From the NCBI RefSeq assembly GCF_042685265.1, contig NZ_JBHUMX010000045.1: a DNA stretch of 64,000 nucleotides, one strand, 5' to 3'. A model generated the notes under the pieces. It was not told where the DNA came from. It worked only from the letters and a program-made list of their open reading frames with translations, and made no database searches. Origin of the DNA: Oceanobacillus_B kapialis (lineage in GTDB: Bacteria > Bacillota > Bacilli > Bacillales > Amphibacillaceae). Shown one piece after another: positions 26,015 through 34,287 of the stretch (position 1 is the stretch's first letter; every line of letters starts with the position of its first letter). A program made the translations under genes and the position numbers.

Positions 26015-26129
26015 AGTGAAACTTCTTTTGGTGGGGGCTTCCTTCCCCCCACCAAATGTTAGTTGAACGAATCGGACCTTTACAGGCAGTTGTTCCACGG
26101 GGTCTTACTGCCAGTTAAGGTGGGATAAA
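26010..26129 (+). repeat. 120-bp structured interspersed repeat, copy 2
   Basis: Same family and orientation as 17951-18070. The first hairpin here is near perfect (TTGGTGGGGG with CCCCCCACCAA) and the second pairs CCTTTACAGGCAGT with ACTGCCAGTTAAGG around a 16-base loop. The element begins exactly at the yqhG stop codon (TATAAAGTGAAACT), so it could also serve as that gene's 3' end. No reading frame. Confidence 0.75.
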
Positions 26130-26158
26130 CATTGAGAATACGGTAAATAGCATATTAA

Positions 26159-26206
26159 AAGGACGATCACAGGTTTATTGGAAAATAATATCTCGTAATC
26201 GTCCGT
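26159..26206 (+). terminator. Weak terminator-like hairpin after yqhG repeat
   Basis: GGACGAT and ATCGTCC pair across a long AT-rich loop, followed by GTTTTCG. The loop of over 30 bases makes this a poor candidate. Confidence 0.35.
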
Positions 26207-26258
26207 TTTCGCTTTGTTCAGCTAACGCTTTTTCAGTTACTTTAAGAAACGTTCTTTT

Positions 26259-26432
26259 TTATTTTCTAAAAAAAACTTTTAATGCAAATGGAAGTACTCC
26301 CAGCCAACGAGAACTATAAGCAGGTTTAGAGAATTTTTCCTTTTTCTTTCTTTTTTTCCGCTCCTCCGCCGGTAGGTCAATATAAGAAACAACTTGCTCT
26401 GTCATAAATTTTAGATAATCATTTCCAGACAT
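26259..26432 (-). CDS. yqzE: YqzE family small protein
   Basis: About 57 residues: MSGNDYLKFMTEQVVSYID followed by a very basic stretch (ERKKRKKKEKFSK) and a hydrophobic, aromatic C-terminus. This is the YqzE pattern; in B. subtilis it lies beside comG, as here, and is expressed with competence genes. Function unknown. ATG at 26432 is preferred (AGGGA eight bases upstream); the frame also contains two earlier ATGs at 26438-26441. Confidence 0.78.
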   Translation of the reverse strand: MSGNDYLKFMTEQVVSYIDLPAEERKKRKKKEKFSKPAYSSRWLGVLPFALKVFFRK

Positions 26433-26579
26433 GTACATCATCCCTATTGATAGTGTTTTAATTAGGTTGGGCCTTTTAATTTCTTTTTATACAAAAAAAT
26501 TTAGAAAAAAGCAGGAGTCTTCCGAATTACGTCGAATACACCAATATGGTGCAATAGATGCTATAGGAGGTGAAACTTT

Positions 26580-27602
26580 TTGACTCATGCTGCTGCACTA
26601 TCCGATAAAATTTTCACAGAAGCTTTTCGCGAATTAGCCACCGACATTCACTTTTACCCCGTTGAATCAGGTACCGATGTTTACTTCCGTATTCATGGCA
26701 AACGTGTTTTGTATTCCACCCTCCCCATTTCAACCTACCGCTCCTTGTTATCTTATTACAAATTTGCTTCGGGTATGGATATTGGAGAAATAAGAAAACC
26801 ACAAAACGGAACACTTACCCACCAAACTACCGATAAATTAGTATCCTTAAGGTTATCCACCCTCCCTGTAAAGCAACATGAAAGCTTAGCAATACGCCTA
26901 CTCCCAGAACAAACAAATTTCACACTAGATCAGCTCTTTCTGTTTCCATACCAGTTGCAACAGCTGAAAAAATGGGTATCTAGTCGTGCCGGAATTATCC
27001 TATTCACTGGCCCGACTGGCAGTGGAAAAACCACCACGTTATACGCCTTACTCCAGTCAATTCTTCATGAGAAATCCTACCAAACCATTACGTTAGAGGA
27101 CCCTATTGAACGAAAGATGGATAATATGCTACAAGTTCAAGTTAATGAAAAAGCCGGTGTTTCGTATCAAGCAGGATTAAAGGCGGCTTTAAGACATGAT
27201 CCAGATATTATTATGGTAGGTGAAATACGGGATGCATTTACAGCCAAATTTGCATTTGACGCATCGTTAACAGGACATTTAGTGTTCAGTACACTACATG
27301 CAAAAAATACGATCGGTACCGTACACAGACTGTTGGAAATGGGATTAACGCAAAGTGATTTAGAACAATCGTTACTGGCAGTTGCTTCGCTTGAATTGCT
27401 TCCAGTCCAAATAAACGGGAGCATAAAGCGGCGCGCTGCAATTATGGAATTGCTAGATGGCAGACAATTAGAAAAAACAATTCGCGAAAGAAAAAGAAAT
27501 ACAGGCGATTCCTTTTGTTCGTTTGAGCATTTAAGAAAGAAGGCTTATGCATATGGCTTTATTTCAAAAACTGTTTATCAAGAATTACAGGCCAAGCCAT
27601 GA
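26580..27602 (+). CDS. comGA: Competence pilus ATPase ComGA
   Basis: 340 residues, type II/IV secretion ATPase. Walker A is FTGPTGSGKTTTLYALLQ (about 141-158), the Asp box is TLEDPIERKM, and Walker B is DPDIIMVGEIRD near 206-217. It powers assembly of the transformation pseudopilus at the cytoplasmic membrane. The start is TTG at 26580, nine bases after GGAGG. First gene of the comG operon; the B. subtilis operon is switched on by ComK, but I could not find a convincing ComK box upstream. Confidence 0.95.
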   Translation: MTHAAALSDKIFTEAFRELATDIHFYPVESGTDVYFRIHGKRVLYSTLPISTYRSLLSYYKFASGMDIGEIRKPQNGTLTHQTTDKLVSLRLSTLPVKQHESLAIRLLPEQTNFTLDQLFLFPYQLQQLKKWVSSRAGIILFTGPTGSGKTTTLYALLQSILHEKSYQTITLEDPIERKMDNMLQVQVNEKAGVSYQAGLKAALRHDPDIIMVGEIRDAFTAKFAFDASLTGHLVFSTLHAKNTIGTVHRLLEMGLTQSDLEQSLLAVASLELLPVQINGSIKRRAAIMELLDGRQLEKTIRERKRNTGDSFCSFEHLRKKAYAYGFISKTVYQELQAKP

Positions 27603-28596
27603 CACCCAATTGGCTTTCCTATCTCGACTGCACCGTTTATTATCAATTGGTTATGCGCTTATGCCTGCCTTGGAGCGAATAAAATGGGAGAATAAATTCG
27701 TTACTTCCGCTAATACGATTACAGCAGAACTAGCGGCAGGAGAGCCAATTGATGCAGCATTCGAAAAAGCGTTATTTGATCCTCATATTGTGAATCATCT
27801 TTACCTCAGTAGAACAACTGGTAATCTTGAGGAGAGCGTAAAAAAAGCAGCAGATACATTTAATGATCGTATTTATTACATGAAAAAAATAAAGCAAATT
27901 ACACGCTATCCTCTTCTCCTTTTCATTATATTTTGCTTTCTGTTATACCTAATGAAACAGGTGGTACTTCCTTCCTTCACAAACCTTTTCCAATCTAATT
28001 CAGCTTCTTCCACACTAGTTTTATTTATGCTGCTCTTAGATTATCTCATCTATTTATTAATCTCTATAGTAGCTATAGGATTGTTTATTATTTGCATCTG
28101 GCCACTGGTAACAAATAGATTGTCCACCGCAACCTTGCTTAAAATTTATCAGATAATCCCGATATACAAAACTTATTGCAAGGCCTCTACCTCCATGACC
28201 TTTGCTGCACATTTCAGTTCGCTTCTTAAGACGGGTATTTCCTACGCAGAAGTCATGCAACAAATGAGTGCTTTAAAAAAACACCGTATCATTTCTTATT
28301 ACGCTTCATTTTTAAACAAAGAACTATCCAAGGGATATTCCTTATCTTCTCTTCTTGATTCATTACCTCTAATTGATAAACAGCTTCCTTTTTTGTTCAA
28401 CCAGGAAACGAATACAAAGCATTTAATACTGGATCTCGATATATATACAGAAGTATCAACGGAAGAAATGAAGCGGAAAACCCTTAAACTAATGGCATAC
28501 GTCCAACCAGTCTTTTTTCTAGTGTTAGCAGGGTTCATAATATTTATTTATATTACAATTATGTGGCCCATGTACGAGTTAATAAAAACCATTTAA
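27553..28596 (+). CDS. comGB: Competence pilus platform protein ComGB
   Basis: About 347 residues, GspF/PilC family: two repeated four-helix cytoplasmic domains (about 10-100 and 210-300), each followed by membrane segments (about 118-138, 165-190 and a C-terminal helix at 320-342). It is the inner-membrane platform of the competence pilus. Its start lies inside comGA; ATG 27553 is nine bases from GAAGG, with ATG 27547 as alternative. Confidence 0.92.
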   Translation: MALFQKLFIKNYRPSHDTQLAFLSRLHRLLSIGYALMPALERIKWENKFVTSANTITAELAAGEPIDAAFEKALFDPHIVNHLYLSRTTGNLEESVKKAADTFNDRIYYMKKIKQITRYPLLLFIIFCFLLYLMKQVVLPSFTNLFQSNSASSTLVLFMLLLDYLIYLLISIVAIGLFIICIWPLVTNRLSTATLLKIYQIIPIYKTYCKASTSMTFAAHFSSLLKTGISYAEVMQQMSALKKHRIISYYASFLNKELSKGYSLSSLLDSLPLIDKQLPFLFNQETNTKHLILDLDIYTEVSTEEMKRKTLKLMAYVQPVFFLVLAGFIIFIYITIMWPMYELIKTI

Positions 28597-28608
28597 AGGA
28601 GAATGATG

Positions 28609-28917
28609 ATGTTTAACAATAACCGTGGTTTTACACTGATCGAAATGTTAATTGTGTTAATGATTATTTCGATTTTAATATTACTCTTCATTCCGAGTCT
28701 TAGCGGAAAAAGCCAAGAAGTAGATGCAAAAGGTTGTGAGGCACTAGTGGCTGTTGTACAAGCTCAAGTAGATGCTTACTATCTTGATAATCGCGAATAC
28801 CCTGCAACATTAGACATTTTAGTAGAGAATAACTATATTACCGCTGAACAGAAAACTTGCTCCAATAATGAGTTGTTAGGATATGCAGATGGCAAAGTAT
28901 CGGAACCTAGTTCATAG
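28609..28917 (+). CDS. comGC: Major competence pseudopilin ComGC
   Basis: About 102 residues. The prepilin cleavage motif is NNRGFTLIEMLIVLMIISILILLFIP (cut between Gly and Phe by ComC), with glutamate at mature position 5. Two later cysteines (CEALVAV and KTCSNN) fit the intramolecular disulfide known for ComGC. Three ATGs stand in a row at 28603-28611; the third is seven bases from AAAGGAG. Confidence 0.94.
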   Translation: MFNNNRGFTLIEMLIVLMIISILILLFIPSLSGKSQEVDAKGCEALVAVVQAQVDAYYLDNREYPATLDILVENNYITAEQKTCSNNELLGYADGKVSEPSS

Positions 28918-28925
28918 GTAAGTGT

Positions 28926-29345
28926 ATGAAAGAAGATGGTTTTACGCTTATAGAGATGTTGGTTGTTTTGAGCATGCTTAGTGTAATGGCATTAATAGCA
29001 TTCCCCTTAGAATTTAGAGTCCTAAAGGAACAGCAGGAAAAGCAGTTTCTCAATACACTCGCTTCTGATGTCATGTATATACAACAGCGATCCACCATTT
29101 CGACAGGGATGAACCGGATAACGTTTTACGAGGACAGTTATCAGGTTCGTTCTGATGAACAAAGCGAGATTATACGTGACTATCCAGATGGCCTTAGCAT
29201 TGATACAAGAACTAACCGAACGATCACCTTCAACCACAATGGGAACATAAAAAACCCAAGAACTCTCTTCATAAGTGGGCCTATCCAACATTATCGAATG
29301 GTCTTTCCATTTGGAAAGGGAAGGTTTTACCTTGAGAAACAATAA
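28926..29345 (+). CDS. comGD: Minor competence pseudopilin ComGD
   Basis: 139 residues. Prepilin motif KEDGFTLIEMLVVLSMLSVMALIAFP, GspH-like; the C-terminal part is a beta-rich globular head. Starts nine bases after comGC. Minor pilin of the transformation pilus. Confidence 0.9.
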   Translation: MKEDGFTLIEMLVVLSMLSVMALIAFPLEFRVLKEQQEKQFLNTLASDVMYIQQRSTISTGMNRITFYEDSYQVRSDEQSEIIRDYPDGLSIDTRTNRTITFNHNGNIKNPRTLFISGPIQHYRMVFPFGKGRFYLEKQ

Positions 29346-29673
29346 GGGCTTTACCTTGGTCGAAGTGTTAACTGCAATTACGATATTAACAACTGTGGTG
29401 ATTACGATAATGCCGCTATTTCAACTCTTGGCAACAGAAAGTAAAATTCTTAAAGAAAGGAGAGACGTGAACCAGCAGATATTTGAAAATTTACAGCCAT
29501 TTTTGTGGGCTAAAGATCACCCTCTTCCCTATCACTATCAGGAAACGGTTCAGACGCTTAACATTTCTTACCGTTTTACTCGAGAAGACGAATTGATTAA
29601 AGGATGTGCAGATTGGAGAAATTTTAGAAATGAAACAGAAACGATCTGTTTATATGGTATCCCCGAAAAATGA
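29332..29673 (+). CDS. comGE: Minor competence pseudopilin ComGE
   Basis: About 113 residues starting from TTG at 29332, seven bases after GGAAAGGGAAGG; this gives LRNNKGFTLVEVLTAITIL, a normal prepilin N-terminus. The longer frame from 29275 would put a false leader ahead of it. It overlaps the end of comGD by 14 bases. Confidence 0.82.
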   Translation: MRNNKGFTLVEVLTAITILTTVVITIMPLFQLLATESKILKERRDVNQQIFENLQPFLWAKDHPLPYHYQETVQTLNISYRFTREDELIKGCADWRNFRNETETICLYGIPEK

Positions 29674-30079
29674 TAGAGGATTTACGATGATTCAGTCCCT
29701 GTTAGCAGTAAGCTTCCTAGCCTTATGTCTTCCTTTACTAAGTACCATACTTAAGTCTTCAGATGTTTCTTTTTATGAACAAGATCTATCTGTCCAACAG
29801 TTTTTCACCTTTGTTCAGGATGATGTTAAACAGGCAATAAGCTATGAATTAAAGGATACAGGACGCATAATACAGCTTAATCTTCTTAGTGGGATAAGCA
29901 GCACCTTGGAATTATACGGTAGTTTGATCCGCCGCAGGGTTAATGGAACAGGACATGAAATATATTTGCGAGACGTAGAAGCAATTCATTTTAGACCTTT
30001 AGATTACGGATTTTCCATATCAGTTACAATGGTTGATGGTGAAAACTATGAAAAAACAATCGTATTTTACAACAAATGA
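29630..30079 (+). CDS. comGF: Competence protein ComGF
   Basis: About 149 residues. The N-terminal hydrophobic helix with NDRGFTMIQSLLAVSFLALCLPLL is a type IV prepilin-like leader, followed by the ComGF head domain (FVQDDVKQAIS). Start uncertain: ATG 29630 has GGAGA ten bases upstream; ATG 29654 is the other choice and lacks a clear site. Overlaps comGE. Confidence 0.82.
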   Translation: MKQKRSVYMVSPKNDRGFTMIQSLLAVSFLALCLPLLSTILKSSDVSFYEQDLSVQQFFTFVQDDVKQAISYELKDTGRIIQLNLLSGISSTLELYGSLIRRRVNGTGHEIYLRDVEAIHFRPLDYGFSISVTMVDGENYEKTIVFYNK

Positions 30080-30428
30080 ACAAGGATTTGTACTTCCTGC
30101 AGTGCTATTAATCATTGCCATCGTCTTCGTATTTCTATTTCACAATACTTCTGCATATCGAAATGAACTCTCCATAACAGACACTCAGTTGGAACAAACC
30201 AAAATTGAAACCCTTTATCAAGCGTCCAGGCAACTACTAATAGATGAATTAAAGGAGCACGGCTCTACAATTGACACTGCCACTTACACTTTCCCTTATG
30301 GAAATGTAGCTGTTCATTTACAGAAAATTGATGATGCTTTCAGCCGACTAACCTTTACAATTACAACGGATAAAAATGCTGTGAAAAGCTTTGAGAGTAC
30401 TTTGGCTTTAGAAGGCTTGTTCGATTAA
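30048..30428 (+). CDS. comGG: Competence protein ComGG
   Basis: About 126 residues with an N-terminal membrane helix (EQGFVLPAVLLIIAIVFVFLF); in B. subtilis ComGG is also processed as a minor pilin. Last gene of the operon, overlapping comGF by 32 bases. ATG 30048 gives the natural N-terminus MKKQSYFTTNEQGF. No strong terminator is seen directly behind it. Confidence 0.82.
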   Translation: MKKQSYFTTNEQGFVLPAVLLIIAIVFVFLFHNTSAYRNELSITDTQLEQTKIETLYQASRQLLIDELKEHGSTIDTATYTFPYGNVAVHLQKIDDAFSRLTFTITTDKNAVKSFESTLALEGLFD

Positions 30429-30627
30429 AGCCTTCTTCTACTTATAACATATGCTGTTTTGGTTACACTACAAAAGTAATAAGGATTTAATGGACATTTG
30501 GTATCGTTTGCAAAAAAAGATTTCCTTTATTTTGAAAACATTATGTTTGTTTAGCAAGATTCGTTTACAAGTAACAGAAGGTCGTTTATAATAACTATGA
30601 AAAGGTTACCTAGAAGGAGGGGGAAGC

Positions 30628-30870
30628 ATGGATCGAATGTTTCGCGTGCTTGCCTTTTGGACTGGTATATTTACCGTCATGTTTTTTGTCGGAGGTATGA
30701 ATGGAGCAGCTCTTCTATTCCTGGTTCAAACGGCATTTTTCCTTGCAGTAAGTTATTTGAAATTATCTGAGCGTATGTATATGTATTTATTCGGGGCTTA
30801 TTGTACGGTATTTTTTATCGGGTTTACATGGTACTCTGAATTTATACTCGTACCTGGTTTCGGACATTAA
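30628..30870 (+). CDS. DUF2626 family small membrane protein (YqgY-like)
   Basis: 80 residues with three hydrophobic segments (about 6-22, 25-42 and 50-70). The pattern DRMFRVLAFWTGIFTVMFFVG matches DUF2626 proteins of Bacillales, found between comG and yqgX. Start preceded by AGGAGGGGGA. Function unknown. Confidence 0.82.
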   Translation: MDRMFRVLAFWTGIFTVMFFVGGMNGAALLFLVQTAFFLAVSYLKLSERMYMYLFGAYCTVFFIGFTWYSEFILVPGFGH

Positions 30871-30871
30871 G

Positions 30872-30914
30872 AAACAGGGCTTCTGTCAACAACTGACAGG
30901 TGCCCTGTTTTTTA
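30872..30914. terminator. Terminator between DUF2626 gene and yqgX
   Basis: AACAGGGC and CTGTC arms pair with GACAG and GCCCTGTT, followed by TTTTTT on the plus strand. The two convergent genes share it, although the T run favours the plus strand. Confidence 0.9.
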
Positions 30915-30920
30915 AATTAG

Positions 30921-31544
30921 CTAAGCCGGGAAAAAAGCATTATATTGTTTTTCATATTTAATAGTTGTCTCCGGCCCATGGCCTGGATAAACAGTGTAGC
31001 TGTCATCAAGGGCGTACAATTTATTTTTAATACTCCTTTCTAGCATTCCTATATCTCCCCCACTTAGATCCGTTCTTCCAATCCCCTGCCTAAATAGCAC
31101 GTCACCACTAACGACGATAGATTCTTTTGGAAATACAAAGCTAACACTTCCTGGAGAATGTCCTGGTGTATGAAGGATATGAAAGGAGATCCCTGCAATT
31201 TCCATTTCTCCTTCCTTAAAGAAGTGATCTGGCTCATTGGTAGTAATTTGTTCTCCAATAAAATGAAGTGAACCGTTTAGAGAGGCATCTTGAAGCCAGT
31301 CTCTCTCATTTGCATGTAAGTAGACACCCAGCTGGTACTTTTCTCTAAGTTCTTGTACTGCTCCAATATGGTCAAAGTGGGCATGCGTTAACAAGATAGC
31401 TTTAGGAATCAGCTTATATTTTTCCATGAGTTCGATTACTTTTTCCGGATTACCTCCTGGATCAACGATCAATGCATGCTTTGTTGTATGTAATATATAA
31501 CAATTTGTACCTAGTGGCCCTAATGGTAATGTTTTTATCTCCAT
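30921..31544 (-). CDS. yqgX: Metallo-beta-lactamase fold hydrolase (YqgX, glyoxalase II-like)
   Basis: 207 residues. The zinc motif THAHFDHIGA (about 52-61) and later metal ligands in LHTPGHSPGS and YPGHGPET define a complete MBL active site. The family includes hydroxyacylglutathione hydrolase-like enzymes; in B. subtilis YqgX is linked to bacillithiol-dependent methylglyoxal detoxification. The glutathione-type C-terminal domain is absent. Confidence 0.92.
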   Translation of the reverse strand: MEIKTLPLGPLGTNCYILHTTKHALIVDPGGNPEKVIELMEKYKLIPKAILLTHAHFDHIGAVQELREKYQLGVYLHANERDWLQDASLNGSLHFIGEQITTNEPDHFFKEGEMEIAGISFHILHTPGHSPGSVSFVFPKESIVVSGDVLFRQGIGRTDLSGGDIGMLERSIKNKLYALDDSYTVYPGHGPETTIKYEKQYNAFFPA

Positions 31545-31710
31545 ATTTATCCCTCCTGTAGAAAGTCATAATTGTGTAAATTTAATGCCAGGTATTTCTC
31601 GACAATCGTTGTGAAATACTATAAAATAAATATTATATTGGTTAGTTACATAATAATATAAATGAAATTCACTTATCAATTTTATGAACTGAACAAGGGG
31701 GTAAAACCAA

Positions 31711-31881
31711 GTGCATATCGTATTAGCTATTTTATTTTTATTGGTTGCATTACTTGCTGTTGTATCTGTTATACGACAACTCAAATACAAGAACTTCTTT
31801 GCTTTGGCCTTTTCAGCGCTGACTGCAGCTGTTTTTGGATTCTTTTCCATCGCAACCATCATTACCGAAATTTCTGCTTAA
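31711..31881 (+). CDS. DUF2759 family small membrane protein (YqgW-like)
   Basis: A 56-residue protein encoded from GTG at 31711 to TAA at 31881, with AAGGGGG nine bases upstream. It is two membrane helices (HIVLAILFLLVALLAVVSVI and FFALAFSALTAAVFGFFSI) joined by RQLKYKN, which is the DUF2759 pattern as I know it from Bacillales. A strong terminator follows. In B. subtilis a like gene lies beside yqgX. Function unknown. Confidence 0.78.
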   Translation: MHIVLAILFLLVALLAVVSVIRQLKYKNFFALAFSALTAAVFGFFSIATIITEISA

Positions 31882-31914
31882 GTGGGAAAGAACGAATAAT
31901 TAATCGTAATAATG

Positions 31915-31988
31915 CAAATGCCGAACGACTTTTTAAGCCCTTAGGGGGAAATCACCTAATTGGCTAAGAGTTTCGTTCGGCATTTTAA
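31915..31988 (+). terminator. Long branched terminator after the DUF2759 gene
   Basis: AATGCCGAACGA pairs with TCGTTCGGCATT, followed by TTAATTTC. The 45-base interior contains a second hairpin (AGCCCTTAGG with CCTAATTGGCT), giving an unusually long structure for a terminator. It lies between convergent genes. Confidence 0.75.
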
Positions 31989-32062
31989 TTTCTTTTCGTA
32001 GGGTTAATGCTTAGCTATCTAAATGCTACGATTAACCCCACCATATTCTGAATTACATAATG

Positions 32063-33967
32063 TTATTTTTCAAATTCCATAAATCTAAATAGATCCCCAT
32101 AAATAAGATCATCTGAATAACCCAGCTCTTGCTCTACTTGTTTCTTAATTGGTGTGCAGGCTGAATCTTCAGCAAGCGAACTATCAATCGAATCATCACT
32201 CTCTTCCTTAACTTGTTCCCCAGACTGACGATCATAGCAAATACCACTTGCAAAGATATAATCCTCACTTATAAAATCACCGTTTCTTAAAGCAATATAG
32301 TCTTTTCTATCCTCTGAGAATAAATCATTTCCGAAATAAATGTCATTCTGATGTTCGATACCTAACAAATTTAATATGGTAGGTTTAACATCAATTTGGC
32401 CAGATACTTCAGAGCGAACCTCCCCTTTTCCATGACCAGGTATATGGATAAAAAATGGTACACGTTGAAGCTGCGTCTGGTCAAATGGGGTAATTTCTTC
32501 CTCACCTAAATATTGACTCATAGCCCGATTATGATTCGCACTAATACCATAGTGGTCCCCCATTATGACAATAATAGAATCCTCATACAAGCCATTAGCT
32601 TTCAGCTGTGCAAAAAACTGCTCAATTGATTCATCCATATAGCGTACTGTCGGAAAGTAATTGTTCAACGTTGCTGAATTAGAATCATACGGTTCAATTG
32701 ACCTGTCTTCTTCAGGTAATTCAAAAGGAAAATGATTTGTCAAAGTGATGAACTTAGAATAATACGGTTCATCTAATGATTGAAGATGATCAATCGACTG
32801 TTCAAAGAATGGCTTATCTTTAAGTCCCCAGCCCACAGAGTTGTCTTCTGTTACTTCATAAGCCTCTTCCCCGTAAAATTTATCAACATCCAGGCTTTCG
32901 TACATCTGGTCCCTGTTCCAGAACGTTTTGTTATTAGCATGAAAAACAACCGAATTGTATCCTGCTTTCCCCATAATTTCTGGCATGGCATGGTACTCAT
33001 TTTGGGCTTGTGTAAAGAATACAGCCCCACGAGACAATGGATAAAGGGAGTTTTCCACTAAAAACTCTGAATCAGACGTTTTCCCTTGCTCTGTTTGGTG
33101 ATAAAAATTTTCAAAGTAATACGTGTCTTCATCTTCTGTCAGGCTATTTAAGAAGGGGGTAATTTCTTCACCATTTACTTCATCATTAATAACAAAACTT
33201 TGTAAAGACTCGGCATTTATAAAGATGACATTCTTATTCTTTGCAACACCGAACATATCTGATTTTTGATCTGTTTTAATGTTTTCTTCCACATACGCTT
33301 TAATTTCTGGAATTTCGTTACCATCTGCAAATACTTTTTGGGTAGTTGCTTTCGTGTTAATTCCTATATCATATAAATGGTAATTAAATAATCCAATATT
33401 CTTTACAAGGTATTCCCGGTCGAAAGCTCTGGTAAAAAGCTGTGGCCGTTCCACTTCTGCTAGAAAAAAGTTACCTGCAAGCAACAGAAATGACATGGAT
33501 AAGGCAAATACTTTTCCTCTTCTTGAAAAGTCTACAATGAAGCTATCTAGTCTATTTCTACTTAAATACCAAATAATCGCCACATCAGTAAAGATTAGAA
33601 TATCGTATGGCTTTATTAGTGAGACAATACTCTCACCTAAGTCTGCAGCATTGCTTCCCTGAAAAAGCTGCGGAATCGTTATGAAATCAGCAAAGGACCG
33701 ATAAAACACGATATTAGCAAAAATCACACCAGTAGCAATTAGAGCCATATAGCGAATATACTTCATTTGCCGTGATGTTTTTTTAAACCATACACTAACC
33801 GCAAAAAACAAGAAAGCTGAAACAAAAGGGTTTATAAATAATATAATCTCTTGCAATATATTTTCTAAATCAATGTTAAACATAAACCGGTATACGATAT
33901 ATGTCTTTATTCCAAATAAAATAGTAGCAATAACGAACAAAGGTATTCTCTTTTGGTTAAACATCAT
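32063..33967 (-). CDS. yqgS: Lipoteichoic acid synthase family protein (YqgS-like)
   Basis: 634 residues. Five N-terminal membrane helices (to about residue 200) and an extracellular alkaline-phosphatase-type sulfatase domain. The catalytic threonine sits in HQTEQGKTSDSEF (near residue 297), the Mn-binding NAESLQSF near 253 and the later MGDHYGISANHNR ligands. It should transfer glycerol phosphate from phosphatidylglycerol to the growing chain. The gene lies beside glcK, where B. subtilis has yqgS, a minor paralogue of LtaS, but I cannot tell from one window whether it is the main synthase here. The extreme C-terminus is acidic. Confidence 0.9.
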   Translation of the reverse strand: MMFNQKRIPLFVIATILFGIKTYIVYRFMFNIDLENILQEIILFINPFVSAFLFFAVSVWFKKTSRQMKYIRYMALIATGVIFANIVFYRSFADFITIPQLFQGSNAADLGESIVSLIKPYDILIFTDVAIIWYLSRNRLDSFIVDFSRRGKVFALSMSFLLLAGNFFLAEVERPQLFTRAFDREYLVKNIGLFNYHLYDIGINTKATTQKVFADGNEIPEIKAYVEENIKTDQKSDMFGVAKNKNVIFINAESLQSFVINDEVNGEEITPFLNSLTEDEDTYYFENFYHQTEQGKTSDSEFLVENSLYPLSRGAVFFTQAQNEYHAMPEIMGKAGYNSVVFHANNKTFWNRDQMYESLDVDKFYGEEAYEVTEDNSVGWGLKDKPFFEQSIDHLQSLDEPYYSKFITLTNHFPFELPEEDRSIEPYDSNSATLNNYFPTVRYMDESIEQFFAQLKANGLYEDSIIVIMGDHYGISANHNRAMSQYLGEEEITPFDQTQLQRVPFFIHIPGHGKGEVRSEVSGQIDVKPTILNLLGIEHQNDIYFGNDLFSEDRKDYIALRNGDFISEDYIFASGICYDRQSGEQVKEESDDSIDSSLAEDSACTPIKKQVEQELGYSDDLIYGDLFRFMEFEK

Positions 33968-34287
33968 TTCCGTTTCCTCCTGCTTTCCTCTCTATACTTA
34001 TTCAAAAACGCACATGTATGCCCGTGTAATTCTCGCATAAAAAATTATGAAACAACCATGAGCTATGTTCTACAGATTTTGAAATTTACCGAGATTAAAT
34101 GAGTGATGTCGCTCAAGATCTTCTTCATGTAAATTTCCCCTGCTTTCAGTTTATAAACACAAGGTTAAAAGCATGTATGTTTTCTGTAAAAACCTATATA
34201 ACTATATGACGTTTTGCATATAATAAAAGTTTCAATATATCACCAATTAATTAAATAGGTTTTGAGAATAATAGAGATTTGTCCACA
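33968..34287. other. Intergenic region between yqgS and glcK
   Basis: About 320 bases, AT-rich. I see no reading frame with a ribosome binding site and no hairpin followed by a T run. On the minus strand the yqgS site is GCAGGAGGAAACGG just upstream of the ATG. The stretch probably holds the yqgS promoter and the 3' end of glcK; nothing more can be supported. Confidence 0.5.

Noticed and set aside
26442..26579. Possible ComK boxes ahead of comGA
   Set aside because: A and T runs are present but no AAAA-N5-TTTT pair with right spacing.
31566..31967. Two longer open frames (plus and minus) around the DUF2759 gene
   Set aside because: No good ribosome site; the 56-residue frame has one and a recognisable two-helix pattern.
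31999..32038. Inverted repeat GGGTTAAT/ATTAACCC after yqgS
   Set aside because: No T run after it on the minus strand; could be a weak terminator but not supported enough.
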